Below, in pieces: positions 1-7,594 of a DNA stretch of 64,000 bases; positions within the stretch are counted from its first letter, which is position 1; each line of letters begins with the position of its first letter. The notes under the pieces were generated by a model that was not told the origin of the DNA, did not search any database, and was given only the letters and a program-made list of their open reading frames with translations. The stretch covers positions 62,001 through 126,000 of the forward strand of contig NZ_PVTX01000004.1 of the NCBI RefSeq assembly GCF_003003075.1, read 5' to 3'. This stretch comes from Isoptericola halotolerans. GTDB taxonomy: Bacteria > Actinomycetota > Actinomycetes > Actinomycetales > Cellulomonadaceae. Made by a program: the position numbers and the translations under genes.

Positions 1-26
1 GAGGCGACCGACCCGCGAGGTGAACG

Positions 27-2903
27 ATGACGTTCTCACGACCCGCGCGACACCGGCGCACCGCCCGTGTCGCCGCGCTCGCCCTGATCGCCGGCGGGGC
101 GATCACGGCAGTCGCTCCCCCGGCCACCGCCGACGTCGTCGACGTCGGCTCCGGCAGCTACACCACCGACGCCGTCGGCCCCACGCCCCAGGGGTGCGAC
201 GCCGTCGAGGCCGACCCGCGCGCCTTCGTTACCGACGAGGCCCCCGACACCCCGCTGCCCACCAACGACTGGTGGACGTCGCTGGCGTACAAGGTGTTCG
301 ACTGCTCGTTCAGCGCACCCCTGCACGCGCACCCGGCCTCCTACCAGCCGTCCGCGGGCGGCCTCGGCGTCTCCTACACCACCGAGGCCGCCATCAGCGG
401 CAGCGGCGCCGGTGTGAGCGAGTACCACTACCCGTACTCCGAGGACCTGCGGGCGGGCGTCGTCGGGCTGGACGCCCCGCACGTCGCCGTCGCCGACTGG
501 ACGGACTGGACCGTCACGCCCACGTGGGACGACGGCGACCAGTCGCTGCACGCGACCATCGGCCACGGCATGCCGGTCGCCTGGTTCGAGGCCACCGGCG
601 GCGACGCGCTGCTCACCTTCTCCGGCACACCGGAGGTCTGGCTCGACGAGCCGGGACGCCTGGGCGTGCGGGTCGGCGGCGCCGACTACCTCGCCGTCGT
701 CCCGACCGGCGTCTCCTGGTCCGTGAGCGGCACCTCGGCCACCGCGGGCACCGACCGCTTCGCGATCGCCCTCCTGCCCGACGTCGCCGACGCCGAGCGT
801 GCCGCGCTCGTCGACGACTACACCGCGGCGGGGCGCAACCCCGTCACCGGCACCCGCGCCGACTACTCGTACGAGGCCGCGGACGGCGCGGTCAGCACCA
901 CCTACGCGTTCGAGACCACGCCCTGGCCCGGGGCCTCCGACGGCGGCACCGTCGCCGCGCTGTACCCGCACCAGAGCGCCTACCTCACCGGCGGCGTGCC
1001 GGCCGGACCCACCTACGTCTCACCGCGTGGTGACATGACGATCCTCACCGGCACGACCGAGTTCACCACGACCACGCCCTACGGCGGCGTGCTGCCGGAG
1101 CTGCCGGCCGTGGCGACGTCGGCCGGTGGCGACCGGGCGATGCTGGAGGCCTACCTCGACGAGGTCGGTGATCCGCTCGACCAGCGCAACGCCGACACCT
1201 ACTGGACCGGCAAGGCCCTCGGCCGCGCCACCCGCATCGTGGAGATCGCCGACCAGCTCGGCCGCACCGCCCAGCGCGACGAAGCCCTCGACGCCGTCCG
1301 CGACGTCCTCACCGACTGGTTCACCGCCACGCCGGGCAAGACGGAGCAGGTCTTCGGCTACGACGACCGCTGGGGCACGCTCATCGGCTACCCGGCCTCC
1401 TACGGCGCGGACACCGAGCTCAACGACCACCACTTCCACTACGGCTACTACGTCGCCGCGGCCGCCACCCTGGCCCGGTTCGACCCGCAGTGGGCGGCCG
1501 ACTACGGGCCGATGGTCGACCTGCTCATCCGTGACGCGAACGGCTACGACCGCGACGAGACCCGGTTCCCGTACCTGCGCGACTTCGACGTCTACGCCGG
1601 CCACGACTGGGCCTCCGGCCACGGGGCGTTCGCCGCCGGGAACAACCAGGAGTCCAGCTCCGAGGGCATGAACTTCGCCGGCGCGCTCGTCCAGTGGGGC
1701 GAGGCCACCGGCGACGACGAGGTGCGCGACGCCGGCGTCTACCTGTACGCCACGCAGGCGGCCGCGATCCAGCGCTACTGGTTCGACGTGGACGGCACCG
1801 TCTACCCCGACGCGTTCGAGCACCCCGTGGTCGGGATGGTCTGGGGCGACGGCGGTTCGTACTCCACGTGGTTCAGCGCCGAGCCGGAGATGATCCAGGG
1901 CATCAACACCCTGCCGATCACCGGGTCGCACCTGTACCTGGGCCGGTCGCCGTCCACCGTGCGCGACGCGTACGACCACCTCGAAGAGGTCAACGGCGGC
2001 CCGCCGACGGTGTGGCAGGACATCCTGTGGAGCTACCTGGCCCTCGGCGACGGGGCTCGCGCGCTCGACCTGCTGACGTCCTCGTCGTTCGAGCCGGAGG
2101 AGGGCGAGACGCCCGCCCACACGTACCACTGGGTGGCGAACCTGGCCTCCCTCGGGACGGTCGCGGACGACGTCGGCGCCGACCACGCGCTCGCGGCCGC
2201 GTTCGACGGTGACGGCGGGCGCACCTACGTGGCGGCCAACGTCACCGCGGCCCCGCTCACCGTCACGTTCTCCGACGGCACGGCCGTCGACGTGCCCGCG
2301 GGCAAGACGGTCGCGACCGGCGCGCACCAGTGGTCCGGTGGCGGCGCGCCGGGCGGCCCCACGCCCGACCCCGACCCGACGCCGGACCCGGACCCCACGC
2401 CGGACCCGACGCCGGACCCCGAACCCGGGGACCTCGAGCCCGTGCGACACCTCGGGCAGGACGGCACCCTCGACGCCGCGGCAGGCGCCGACGGACGTCT
2501 CGAGCTCGCCGGCGCCGGTGGCCAGAACCGCGACGGCACGCCGCACCAGCCGGTCGTGTTCGAGGCGACCGGCCTGACGGCCACGCACACCGGACAGGGC
2601 ACGGACTTCTCGTTCGCCGTCGACGCCGGCACCGAGATCGGGCTGGCCGTGCAGGCTCGCGTCACCTACGACCTGGACGGTGACGGCGACGCCGAACGCA
2701 CCGAGACGTACGCGTACTTCGCGACGGACCCGGTCCCCGGTGACGAGGCCTACACCGCCACCGGGCGCCTGACGTCGTCGCAGGGTGAGCTCGGCGACCT
2801 CGACGGCGGCACGGTGCGGGTGGAGCTGTGGAGCGTTCTCGGCAGCGAGAGCCCGACGGTCGCCACGGGGGCGGCGTCGTCGCTCACCCTGCCGTTCTCC
2901 TGA
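27..2903 (+). CDS. Secreted endo-beta-1,3-glucanase, GH81, with C-terminal accessory domain
   Basis: Predicted to hydrolyse beta-1,3-glucan (laminarin, fungal wall, callose) outside the cell. The 958-residue protein opens with an Arg-rich Sec-type signal peptide; cleavage is likely after the ATA near residue 35. The GH81 module spans roughly residues 50-760. It carries the family hallmarks NDHHFHYGY (Asp467) and NNQESSSEGMNF, with glutamates 542 and 546 four residues apart as in GH81 active sites. A Pro/Asp/Thr linker of DPDPTP-type repeats (about residues 776-801) leads to a roughly 150-residue Gly/Thr-rich domain holding a DGDGD loop. That domain is probably carbohydrate-binding, but I cannot assign its family. 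The ATG follows GAGG at a spacing of 6. The gene stands alone and is convergent with the thioredoxin gene. The GH81 assignment is firm; the C-terminal domain is unassigned. Confidence 0.93.
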   Translation: MTFSRPARHRRTARVAALALIAGGAITAVAPPATADVVDVGSGSYTTDAVGPTPQGCDAVEADPRAFVTDEAPDTPLPTNDWWTSLAYKVFDCSFSAPLHAHPASYQPSAGGLGVSYTTEAAISGSGAGVSEYHYPYSEDLRAGVVGLDAPHVAVADWTDWTVTPTWDDGDQSLHATIGHGMPVAWFEATGGDALLTFSGTPEVWLDEPGRLGVRVGGADYLAVVPTGVSWSVSGTSATAGTDRFAIALLPDVADAERAALVDDYTAAGRNPVTGTRADYSYEAADGAVSTTYAFETTPWPGASDGGTVAALYPHQSAYLTGGVPAGPTYVSPRGDMTILTGTTEFTTTTPYGGVLPELPAVATSAGGDRAMLEAYLDEVGDPLDQRNADTYWTGKALGRATRIVEIADQLGRTAQRDEALDAVRDVLTDWFTATPGKTEQVFGYDDRWGTLIGYPASYGADTELNDHHFHYGYYVAAAATLARFDPQWAADYGPMVDLLIRDANGYDRDETRFPYLRDFDVYAGHDWASGHGAFAAGNNQESSSEGMNFAGALVQWGEATGDDEVRDAGVYLYATQAAAIQRYWFDVDGTVYPDAFEHPVVGMVWGDGGSYSTWFSAEPEMIQGINTLPITGSHLYLGRSPSTVRDAYDHLEEVNGGPPTVWQDILWSYLALGDGARALDLLTSSSFEPEEGETPAHTYHWVANLASLGTVADDVGADHALAAAFDGDGGRTYVAANVTAAPLTVTFSDGTAVDVPAGKTVATGAHQWSGGGAPGGPTPDPDPTPDPDPTPDPTPDPEPGDLEPVRHLGQDGTLDAAAGADGRLELAGAGGQNRDGTPHQPVVFEATGLTATHTGQGTDFSFAVDAGTEIGLAVQARVTYDLDGDGDAERTETYAYFATDPVPGDEAYTATGRLTSSQGELGDLDGGTVRVELWSVLGSESPTVATGAASSLTLPFS

Positions 2904-2925
2904 GCCACGCCCACCCGGGGCGAGC

Positions 2926-2990
2926 CCCGCAGGCGCACGACGGCCGCCGTCGGACCTGGTGTCCGGCGGCGGCCGTCGTGCGCCTGCGGG
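2926..2990. terminator. Bidirectional terminator, 24-bp perfect inverted repeat
   Basis: The arms at 2926-2949 and 2967-2990 are perfect reverse complements of 24 bases separated by a 17-base loop. The hairpin sits between the converging GH81 and thioredoxin stops (2903 and 2993) and lacks a U-tract, as is common in high-GC actinobacteria. Confidence 0.85.
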
Positions 2991-2992
2991 CG

Positions 2993-3370
2993 TCAGTTCT
3001 GCTGCTGGCCGTCGGACGCGGCGGCGATCTGCGCGCGCACCTCGTCCATGTCGAGACCCTTGACGGCCTCGACGACCTGCTTGAGCTGGGGGGCGGGCAG
3101 GGCGCCGGCCTGGTTGAACACCAGCACGCCCTCGCGGAACGCCATGAGCGTCGGGATCGCCGTCACGCCGGCGGCCGAGGCGATCTGCTGCTCCGCCTCG
3201 GTGTCGATCTTGGCGTGCACGACGTCGGTGTTCGCCTCGCTCGACGCCTCGAACACAGGCGCGAACTGGCGGCAGGGCCCGCACCAGGAGGCCCAGAAGT
3301 CGACCAGCACGATGTCGTTGTCCTTGATCGCCTGCTCGAACGTGGTGTCGGTCAGCTCGACGGTAGCCAT
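2993..3370 (-). CDS. trxA: Thioredoxin
   Basis: Cytosolic thiol-disulfide reductant of 125 residues, the normal thioredoxin length. The redox motif WCGPC (Cys30, Cys33) follows VLVDFWAS, and the cis-proline loop AIPTL is present. The ATG at 3370 is preceded by GAGAGGA at a suitable spacing; the longer open frame upstream has no such site and runs into the divergent promoter region. The C-terminal tail (Ala/Asp/Gln-rich) is slightly longer than in E. coli TrxA. It is a single gene, divergent from the DUF4916 gene. It could be a second, non-essential thioredoxin, since no reductase gene is adjacent. Confidence 0.92.
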   Translation of the reverse strand: MATVELTDTTFEQAIKDNDIVLVDFWASWCGPCRQFAPVFEASSEANTDVVHAKIDTEAEQQIASAAGVTAIPTLMAFREGVLVFNQAGALPAPQLKQVVEAVKGLDMDEVRAQIAAASDGQQQN

Positions 3371-3458
3371 GCGTAGTCCTCTCGTGGGGGGTTTCCTCTC
3401 TGGCACAGCGCACGCACCCGCCCAGGTATTCCGCCGTCGCCCGGCTGCCGCGCGCCGG

Positions 3459-3498
3459 GGCGGGCCGGCGTGGTCCACGTCACCACGACCGGCCCGCC
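3459..3498. promoter_or_regulatory. Imperfect palindrome in the trxA / DUF4916 divergent region
   Basis: Arms GGCGGGCCGG (3459-3468) and CCGGCCCGCC (3489-3498) pair perfectly. An inner GTGGT/ACCAC pair (3470-3474 and 3482-3486) extends the hairpin with a small bulge. It lies about 40 bases before the DUF4916 start, so it could be an operator or a leader hairpin. No function can be assigned from sequence alone. Confidence 0.4.
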
Positions 3499-3539
3499 AG
3501 CGGACGCCGCGACCGCCGTCGGGCTGGTAGAAACGAAGG

Positions 3540-4109
3540 GTGACCGACACCGCCGAGTTCCCTCCGGACGACGAGAACGACCACCCGACCGGGCCGGCCG
3601 GGTGGCTGACGCCCGAGGAGATCGCCGCCGTCAGGGCGCAGCTGCCGCTGGTGTACGTCGACGCCGTGCCCGTGCGGGTCGACGAGTCGGGCGACGTGGT
3701 CTCGGTCGGGCTGCTGCTGCGTGCCAGCCCGCTCGGCAGCATGACGCGTGCGCTCGTCACCGGCCGCGTCCTGTACCACGAGCGCGTCCGCGACGCCCTG
3801 CTGCGCCACATCGAGAAGGACCTGGGCCCCGTCGCCCTGCCGCAGGTGCCGACCTCGCCCCAGCCGTTCACCGTCGCCGAGTACTTCCCGACGCCGGGCA
3901 TCACGCCCTTCCACGACCCGCGCCAGCACGCGATCTCGCTGGCCTACGTGGTGCCCGTCAACGGCGACTGCCGACCCCAGCAGAACGCCCTCGACCTGGC
4001 CTGGCTCACCCCCGAGGAGGCGTGCAGCGACACCGTGCAGGCCGAGATGGTCAACGGCCAGGGCGCGCTGGTCCGTCAGGCGATGGCCCACGTCGGGCGT
4101 CTCGACTGA
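3540..4109 (+). CDS. DUF4916 Nudix-fold protein with a degenerate Nudix box
   Basis: A 189-residue cytosolic protein of the actinobacterial DUF4916 / Nudix-like family. The stretch G75 to G96 lines up with the Nudix signature (G, five residues, E81, seven residues, R89), but the REUxEExG core reads RHIEKDLG. Glutamates normally needed for Mg-dependent pyrophosphohydrolysis are therefore replaced by His, Lys and Asp. The GTG start at 3540 gives the full family length; no strong Shine-Dalgarno is seen beyond GAAGGG just upstream. It stands alone. It may bind a nucleotide or act through another mechanism; canonical Nudix hydrolysis is doubtful. Confidence 0.75.
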   Translation: MTDTAEFPPDDENDHPTGPAGWLTPEEIAAVRAQLPLVYVDAVPVRVDESGDVVSVGLLLRASPLGSMTRALVTGRVLYHERVRDALLRHIEKDLGPVALPQVPTSPQPFTVAEYFPTPGITPFHDPRQHAISLAYVVPVNGDCRPQQNALDLAWLTPEEACSDTVQAEMVNGQGALVRQAMAHVGRLD

Positions 4110-4113
4110 CCAG

Positions 4114-4163
4114 GTCGAGGTAGGGCAGGGCACGTCGAGGTAGCGCAGGGCACGTCGAGGTAG
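4114..4163. repeat. 20-bp tandem repeat, 2.5 copies
   Basis: Units starting GTCGAGGTAG at 4114, 4134 and 4154 repeat with a 20-base period (copies 1 and 2 differ at one base). They fill the gap between the DUF4916 stop and the end of the ABC-F gene. Repeat number may vary between strains. No obvious hairpin is formed. Confidence 0.7.
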
Positions 4164-4166
4164 TGC

Positions 4167-5813
4167 TCACCCCAGGTCGAGGACGGGCCAGGCGGCCAGG
4201 TCGGCGCGCATCCGGCGGTCGTGCGTGGCGACCACGACGGCCGCCGACGTCCGCTCGAACGCGATCGTCAGCGCGTCGACCAGGTCCACCGACAGGTGGT
4301 TGGTCGGCTCGTCGAGCACCAGCAGGTGGGGTGCGTGCAGCAGCGCGAGCGCGATGTCGAACCGGCGGCGCTGGCCCACGCTCAGCTCGCGCAGGGGGCG
4401 GTCCAGCTCCTCCTCGGTGAGCAGGCCCAGCGCCGCCACGGGGACCAGGTGCTCCGGGTCCAGCTCGCCCCGGTCCAGCAGCGCGAGCGCCTCGGCCGCG
4501 TAGGCGTCGAACCCGGACTCCGACGAGCGCCGGGCGTCGGCGCCGCCGTCGGGCACCCTGCCCTCCTGCCCGACGACGCCGATCCGCACCCCCTCGCTGG
4601 AGGTCCTCGTCCCCCGCGCCAGAGGCAGGGTGCCGGCGAACGCACCGAGCAGGGTGGACTTGCCCGTGCCGTTGGGGCCGACGACGAGCAGCCGGCCCGA
4701 CGGCGGCACCGCGAGCCGCGTGCCGGGCAGGTCGAGCCGCACCCCGCCGTCGGGCGACTCCACCCGCGGCGAGCGCAGGTCGACGAGCGGCTCGGCCGGG
4801 TCCCAGCCCGGCGACAGGGCGGGCAGGTCCGGGAAGGCGAGCTCCAGCGGCGGGGGCGGTACGTCGACCGCTTCGGCCTTCAGCTTCTCGACGAGCCGGT
4901 CGGCGGCCTTGACGTGGATGCGTGCGCGCGTCCCGCGGCGGTGCTTCTGGGACCCCTTGGGCGGACGCCACTCGTCCGAGAGGCCCTCGTAGGACCGGTC
5001 GAGCCGGAACGCGAGCTCGTCGGCGCGCTGCTGCTCGGTCCGGTAGCGCTGCTTCCACCGCTGCAGGGCCTGGTTCTTCGCGAACCGGTAGGAGAGGTAG
5101 CCGGGCTGCCCGTACAGCACCGGCACCCCGTCCATCGACGGGTCGAGGTCGTACACCGCGGTGACGACGTCGTCGATGAGCTCGCGGTCGTGCGTGACGA
5201 GGACGACGCCGCCGTGCCACCCGACCACCGTCTCGGTGAGGTAGTCCAGGCCGGAGTCGTCGAGGTGGTTGGTCGGCTCGTCGAGGAGCAGCAGGTCGGC
5301 CCGCTCCGCGAGCCGGCAGGCCAGCCGGACGCGGTAGCGCTGCCCGACGGACAGCGTCTCGAGCGCCCGGTCCCGGTCGCGGACGGCGCCGAGCCGGGTG
5401 AGCGCCTCGTCGACGCGGCGATCGGCGTCCCAGGCGGCGAGGTGCTCGGCGCGCGAGAGCAGGGTGCTGAGCTCGGCCAGGTCGCCCGACTCGTGGTCGA
5501 ACGCCGCAGCGGCGGCCTCCAGGTCGGCGGCGAGCCGCCGTAGGTCGGCCAGCGTGGCGTCGACCAGGTCGCCCACCGTCACGCCCGGCGGCGCGGTGAG
5601 CTCCTGCTCCACCATCCCGACGGACCCGGTGCGTCGCACCTCGCCCGACGACGGTACGAGGTCGCCGGCGAGCAGGTGCAGCAGCGTGGACTTGCCGGAC
5701 CCGTTCTCCCCGACCACGCCGAGCCGGACGCCCGCCGAGACCCTGAGGTCCACCCCGGCGAGGACGGGACGGCCGGGGTACGCGAACGCGAGATCGGTGG
5801 CGACGAGATGCAC
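4167..5813 (-). CDS. ABC-F family ATPase (ribosome-associated / antibiotic-resistance type)
   Basis: A soluble protein of 548 residues with two ABC ATPase domains and no membrane segments. Walker A motifs GENGSGKST (residues 35-43) and GPNGTGKST are each followed by an LSVGQ signature and an LLLDEPTNHL / LVLDEPTNHL Walker B. The inter-domain linker is basic and charged. ABC-F proteins act on the ribosome E site, either as translation factors or as target-protection proteins against macrolides, lincosamides and related drugs. LSVGQ rather than LSGGE/Q recalls actinomycete producer-type members (TlrC/SrmB-like), which is only suggestive. The start is GTG. The gene lies 9 bases after the MocA-like gene and is probably co-transcribed with it. 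Confidence 0.85.
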   Translation of the reverse strand: MHLVATDLAFAYPGRPVLAGVDLRVSAGVRLGVVGENGSGKSTLLHLLAGDLVPSSGEVRRTGSVGMVEQELTAPPGVTVGDLVDATLADLRRLAADLEAAAAAFDHESGDLAELSTLLSRAEHLAAWDADRRVDEALTRLGAVRDRDRALETLSVGQRYRVRLACRLAERADLLLLDEPTNHLDDSGLDYLTETVVGWHGGVVLVTHDRELIDDVVTAVYDLDPSMDGVPVLYGQPGYLSYRFAKNQALQRWKQRYRTEQQRADELAFRLDRSYEGLSDEWRPPKGSQKHRRGTRARIHVKAADRLVEKLKAEAVDVPPPPLELAFPDLPALSPGWDPAEPLVDLRSPRVESPDGGVRLDLPGTRLAVPPSGRLLVVGPNGTGKSTLLGAFAGTLPLARGTRTSSEGVRIGVVGQEGRVPDGGADARRSSESGFDAYAAEALALLDRGELDPEHLVPVAALGLLTEEELDRPLRELSVGQRRRFDIALALLHAPHLLVLDEPTNHLSVDLVDALTIAFERTSAAVVVATHDRRMRADLAAWPVLDLG

Positions 5814-5822
5814 CGCACCAGG

Positions 5823-6392
5823 TTAGGCGCGGTCGACGTCCCGACCCGACCACAGGTCTCCGCACTCGACAGCCAGCGCGCCGTGGCCGGCCAGGTATCG
5901 GCCCGCTCCGGTGTCGCCGGCCAGCACGGCGCGTACCCCCGCCCAGTGCGCGCGACCCAGCAGCACGGGGTGTCCGGGGCGCCCGCCGTACACGGCGCGG
6001 GCCAGGACGCCCGCCGGCGTGGTCGCCACGCGCGCGGAGCGGTCGAGCACGCGCCGCACGGCTTCCGGCGACGCGTCGGGAGTGTCGACGGGCGTGACCA
6101 CCAGGGCGTCGGTGTCGCTCGTGGCGGCGGCGTCGAGGCCGGCGCGCAGGGTGGCGGCGAGCCCGTCGGCCCAGTCCTCCACGCCGAGCGCGCGGGCCGG
6201 CGGCGGCACCAGGGCGGCGACCTCGTCCCCGCGCGCGCCGACGGCCACCAGCACGTCGTCGCACCCGGCGTCCTGCAGCATCCGCACGGCGCGGAGCACC
6301 CAGGGTTCACCCGTCGTCGTACGCGCCAGGCCCTTGGGTCCGCCGAACCGGGACCCTGCTCCCGCGGCGAGGACGAGCCCTTTCACCCGCAC
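5823..6392 (-). CDS. MocA/MobA-like nucleotidyltransferase (Mo-cofactor cytidylyltransferase candidate)
   Basis: A 189-residue cytosolic NTP transferase. The N-terminal VLAAGAGSRFGGPKGLA is the nucleotide-binding loop of the MobA/MocA family; PVDTPD and GGRPGHPVLLG match the metal- and substrate-binding motifs of MocA-type enzymes. MocA converts molybdopterin to the cytosine dinucleotide form for XDH/CODH-type enzymes. It is divergent from xdhC and beside a xanthine dehydrogenase, so maturation of that enzyme is the likely role. The GTG at 6392 is chosen because AAGGGAG sits a few bases upstream; a second GTG six bases later is possible. The longer open frame would overlap the promoter region. 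Confidence 0.78.
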   Translation of the reverse strand: MRVKGLVLAAGAGSRFGGPKGLARTTTGEPWVLRAVRMLQDAGCDDVLVAVGARGDEVAALVPPPARALGVEDWADGLAATLRAGLDAAATSDTDALVVTPVDTPDASPEAVRRVLDRSARVATTPAGVLARAVYGGRPGHPVLLGRAHWAGVRAVLAGDTGAGRYLAGHGALAVECGDLWSGRDVDRA

Positions 6393-6463
6393 GGGCTCTC
6401 CCTTCGTTGCCGCGTCATCGCAGCGTAGCCCGCCGGAAACATGCTCTCGGCACACTTCAGTCC

Positions 6464-7594
6464 ATGCTTGACATGGCGCGGGACCTGCTCCCCCTCGTGC
6501 GATCCGGGACGGCGGTCGCCACGGTGACGGTGGCACGCGTCGCCAGCAGCGCCCCGCGCGGGGTCGGCGCGGCGATGGCGGTCACCGGTGACGGCGCCGT
6601 GCTCGGGTCGATCTCGGGCGGCTGCGTCGAGGGCGAGGCCGTCGTGCTCGCCCACGCGGTCCTCGCCACGGGCCGGGCGCAGACCGCGCGGTTCGGGTTC
6701 GACGACGCCACCGCCCACGCCGCGGGCCTCGCCTGCGGCGGGCAGGTCGACGTCGTCGCCCAGCGGCTCGACCTCAGCGACACCCGCACGATGCGGGCGC
6801 TGGAGGACGCCGCGGCCGACCGGCACGCCGCCGTCGCCGTCGTCGTCTCCGGACCCGAGACCGGCCGCACGCTCGACGTCGCGACGGCCATCGACGCGAC
6901 GGCGGCAGCCGCGCTCTCGGACCGCGCCAGCAGGCTGCTTCCCGGCGCGTCCCGGGGCGAGGACCTGCTCGTCCTGCAGCACGCACCCCGCGCCCGCCTG
7001 ATCATCCTCGGCGCCGGTGAGCACGCCGCCGCGCTGTGCCACGTCGGGGCGGCGGCCGGGTTCGCCGTGACCGTCTGCGACCCGTGGGAGACGCTGCTGA
7101 CCACCGCGCGCTTCCCGGCCGCGGACCAGCTCGTGGCCGCGCTGCCCCACGAGTACCTGGGCCGGCTCACCGGGTCGGAGACCGACGCCCGCACGGCCGT
7201 GTGCGTCCTGACGCACGACGAACGCCTCGACGTCGCCGCGATCCGGCGCGCCCTGTCCCTGCCGGTCGGGTTCGTGGGGGCGATGGGTGCCCGCGCCACG
7301 GTCGCCCGCCGCGCCGCACGGCTGCGGGACGCCGGTATCGACGACGTCGACCTCGCACGCCTGCACTCACCGCTCGGCCTGGACCTGTCCGGCTCCGCAC
7401 CCGAGGAGACCGCGCTGTCGGTCCTGGCGGAGATCGTCGCCTCGCGGCACGGCGGCTCCGGCCGTCCGCTGCGCGAGGCGACCGGGCCGATCCACCGCGA
7501 CCGGGTGACCCCGTCCCCCGCCGGCCCCGTCCCTCGCGACGGCGCGCTCCCCGACGGCTCCGCGCCGTCCTGCACCGGAGGTACCCACCCATGA
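6464..7594 (+). CDS. xdhC: XdhC/CoxI family molybdenum-cofactor insertion protein
   Basis: A 376-residue protein likely to bind and protect Mo cofactor and deliver it to the xanthine dehydrogenase encoded downstream. The N-terminal domain contains SISGGCVEGE, typical of XdhC/CoxI. The C-terminal Rossmann domain begins LIILGAGEHAAAL and includes the conserved VGFVGAMGARA segment. The last 40 or so residues are a low-complexity Pro/Gly-rich tail. The ATG at 6464 (MLDMARD) fits the family N-terminus; no Shine-Dalgarno is visible, so leaderless translation or the ATG at 6473 is possible. The stop overlaps the next ATG (ATGA), which implies translational coupling. Confidence 0.88.
   Translation: MLDMARDLLPLVRSGTAVATVTVARVASSAPRGVGAAMAVTGDGAVLGSISGGCVEGEAVVLAHAVLATGRAQTARFGFDDATAHAAGLACGGQVDVVAQRLDLSDTRTMRALEDAAADRHAAVAVVVSGPETGRTLDVATAIDATAAAALSDRASRLLPGASRGEDLLVLQHAPRARLIILGAGEHAAALCHVGAAAGFAVTVCDPWETLLTTARFPAADQLVAALPHEYLGRLTGSETDARTAVCVLTHDERLDVAAIRRALSLPVGFVGAMGARATVARRAARLRDAGIDDVDLARLHSPLGLDLSGSAPEETALSVLAEIVASRHGGSGRPLREATGPIHRDRVTPSPAGPVPRDGALPDGSAPSCTGGTHP

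Noticed and set aside
1020-3413. Long minus-strand open frame (about 797 codons) opposite GH81
   Set aside because: It is an Arg/Gly/Ala-rich shadow of the GH81 and thioredoxin codons; no family motif, no ribosome site, and it overlaps real genes completely.
4051-6264. Minus-strand open frame of about 737 codons over the ABC-F region
   Set aside because: It is a frame-shifted shadow of the ABC-F gene with Arg/Ala-rich nonsense composition.
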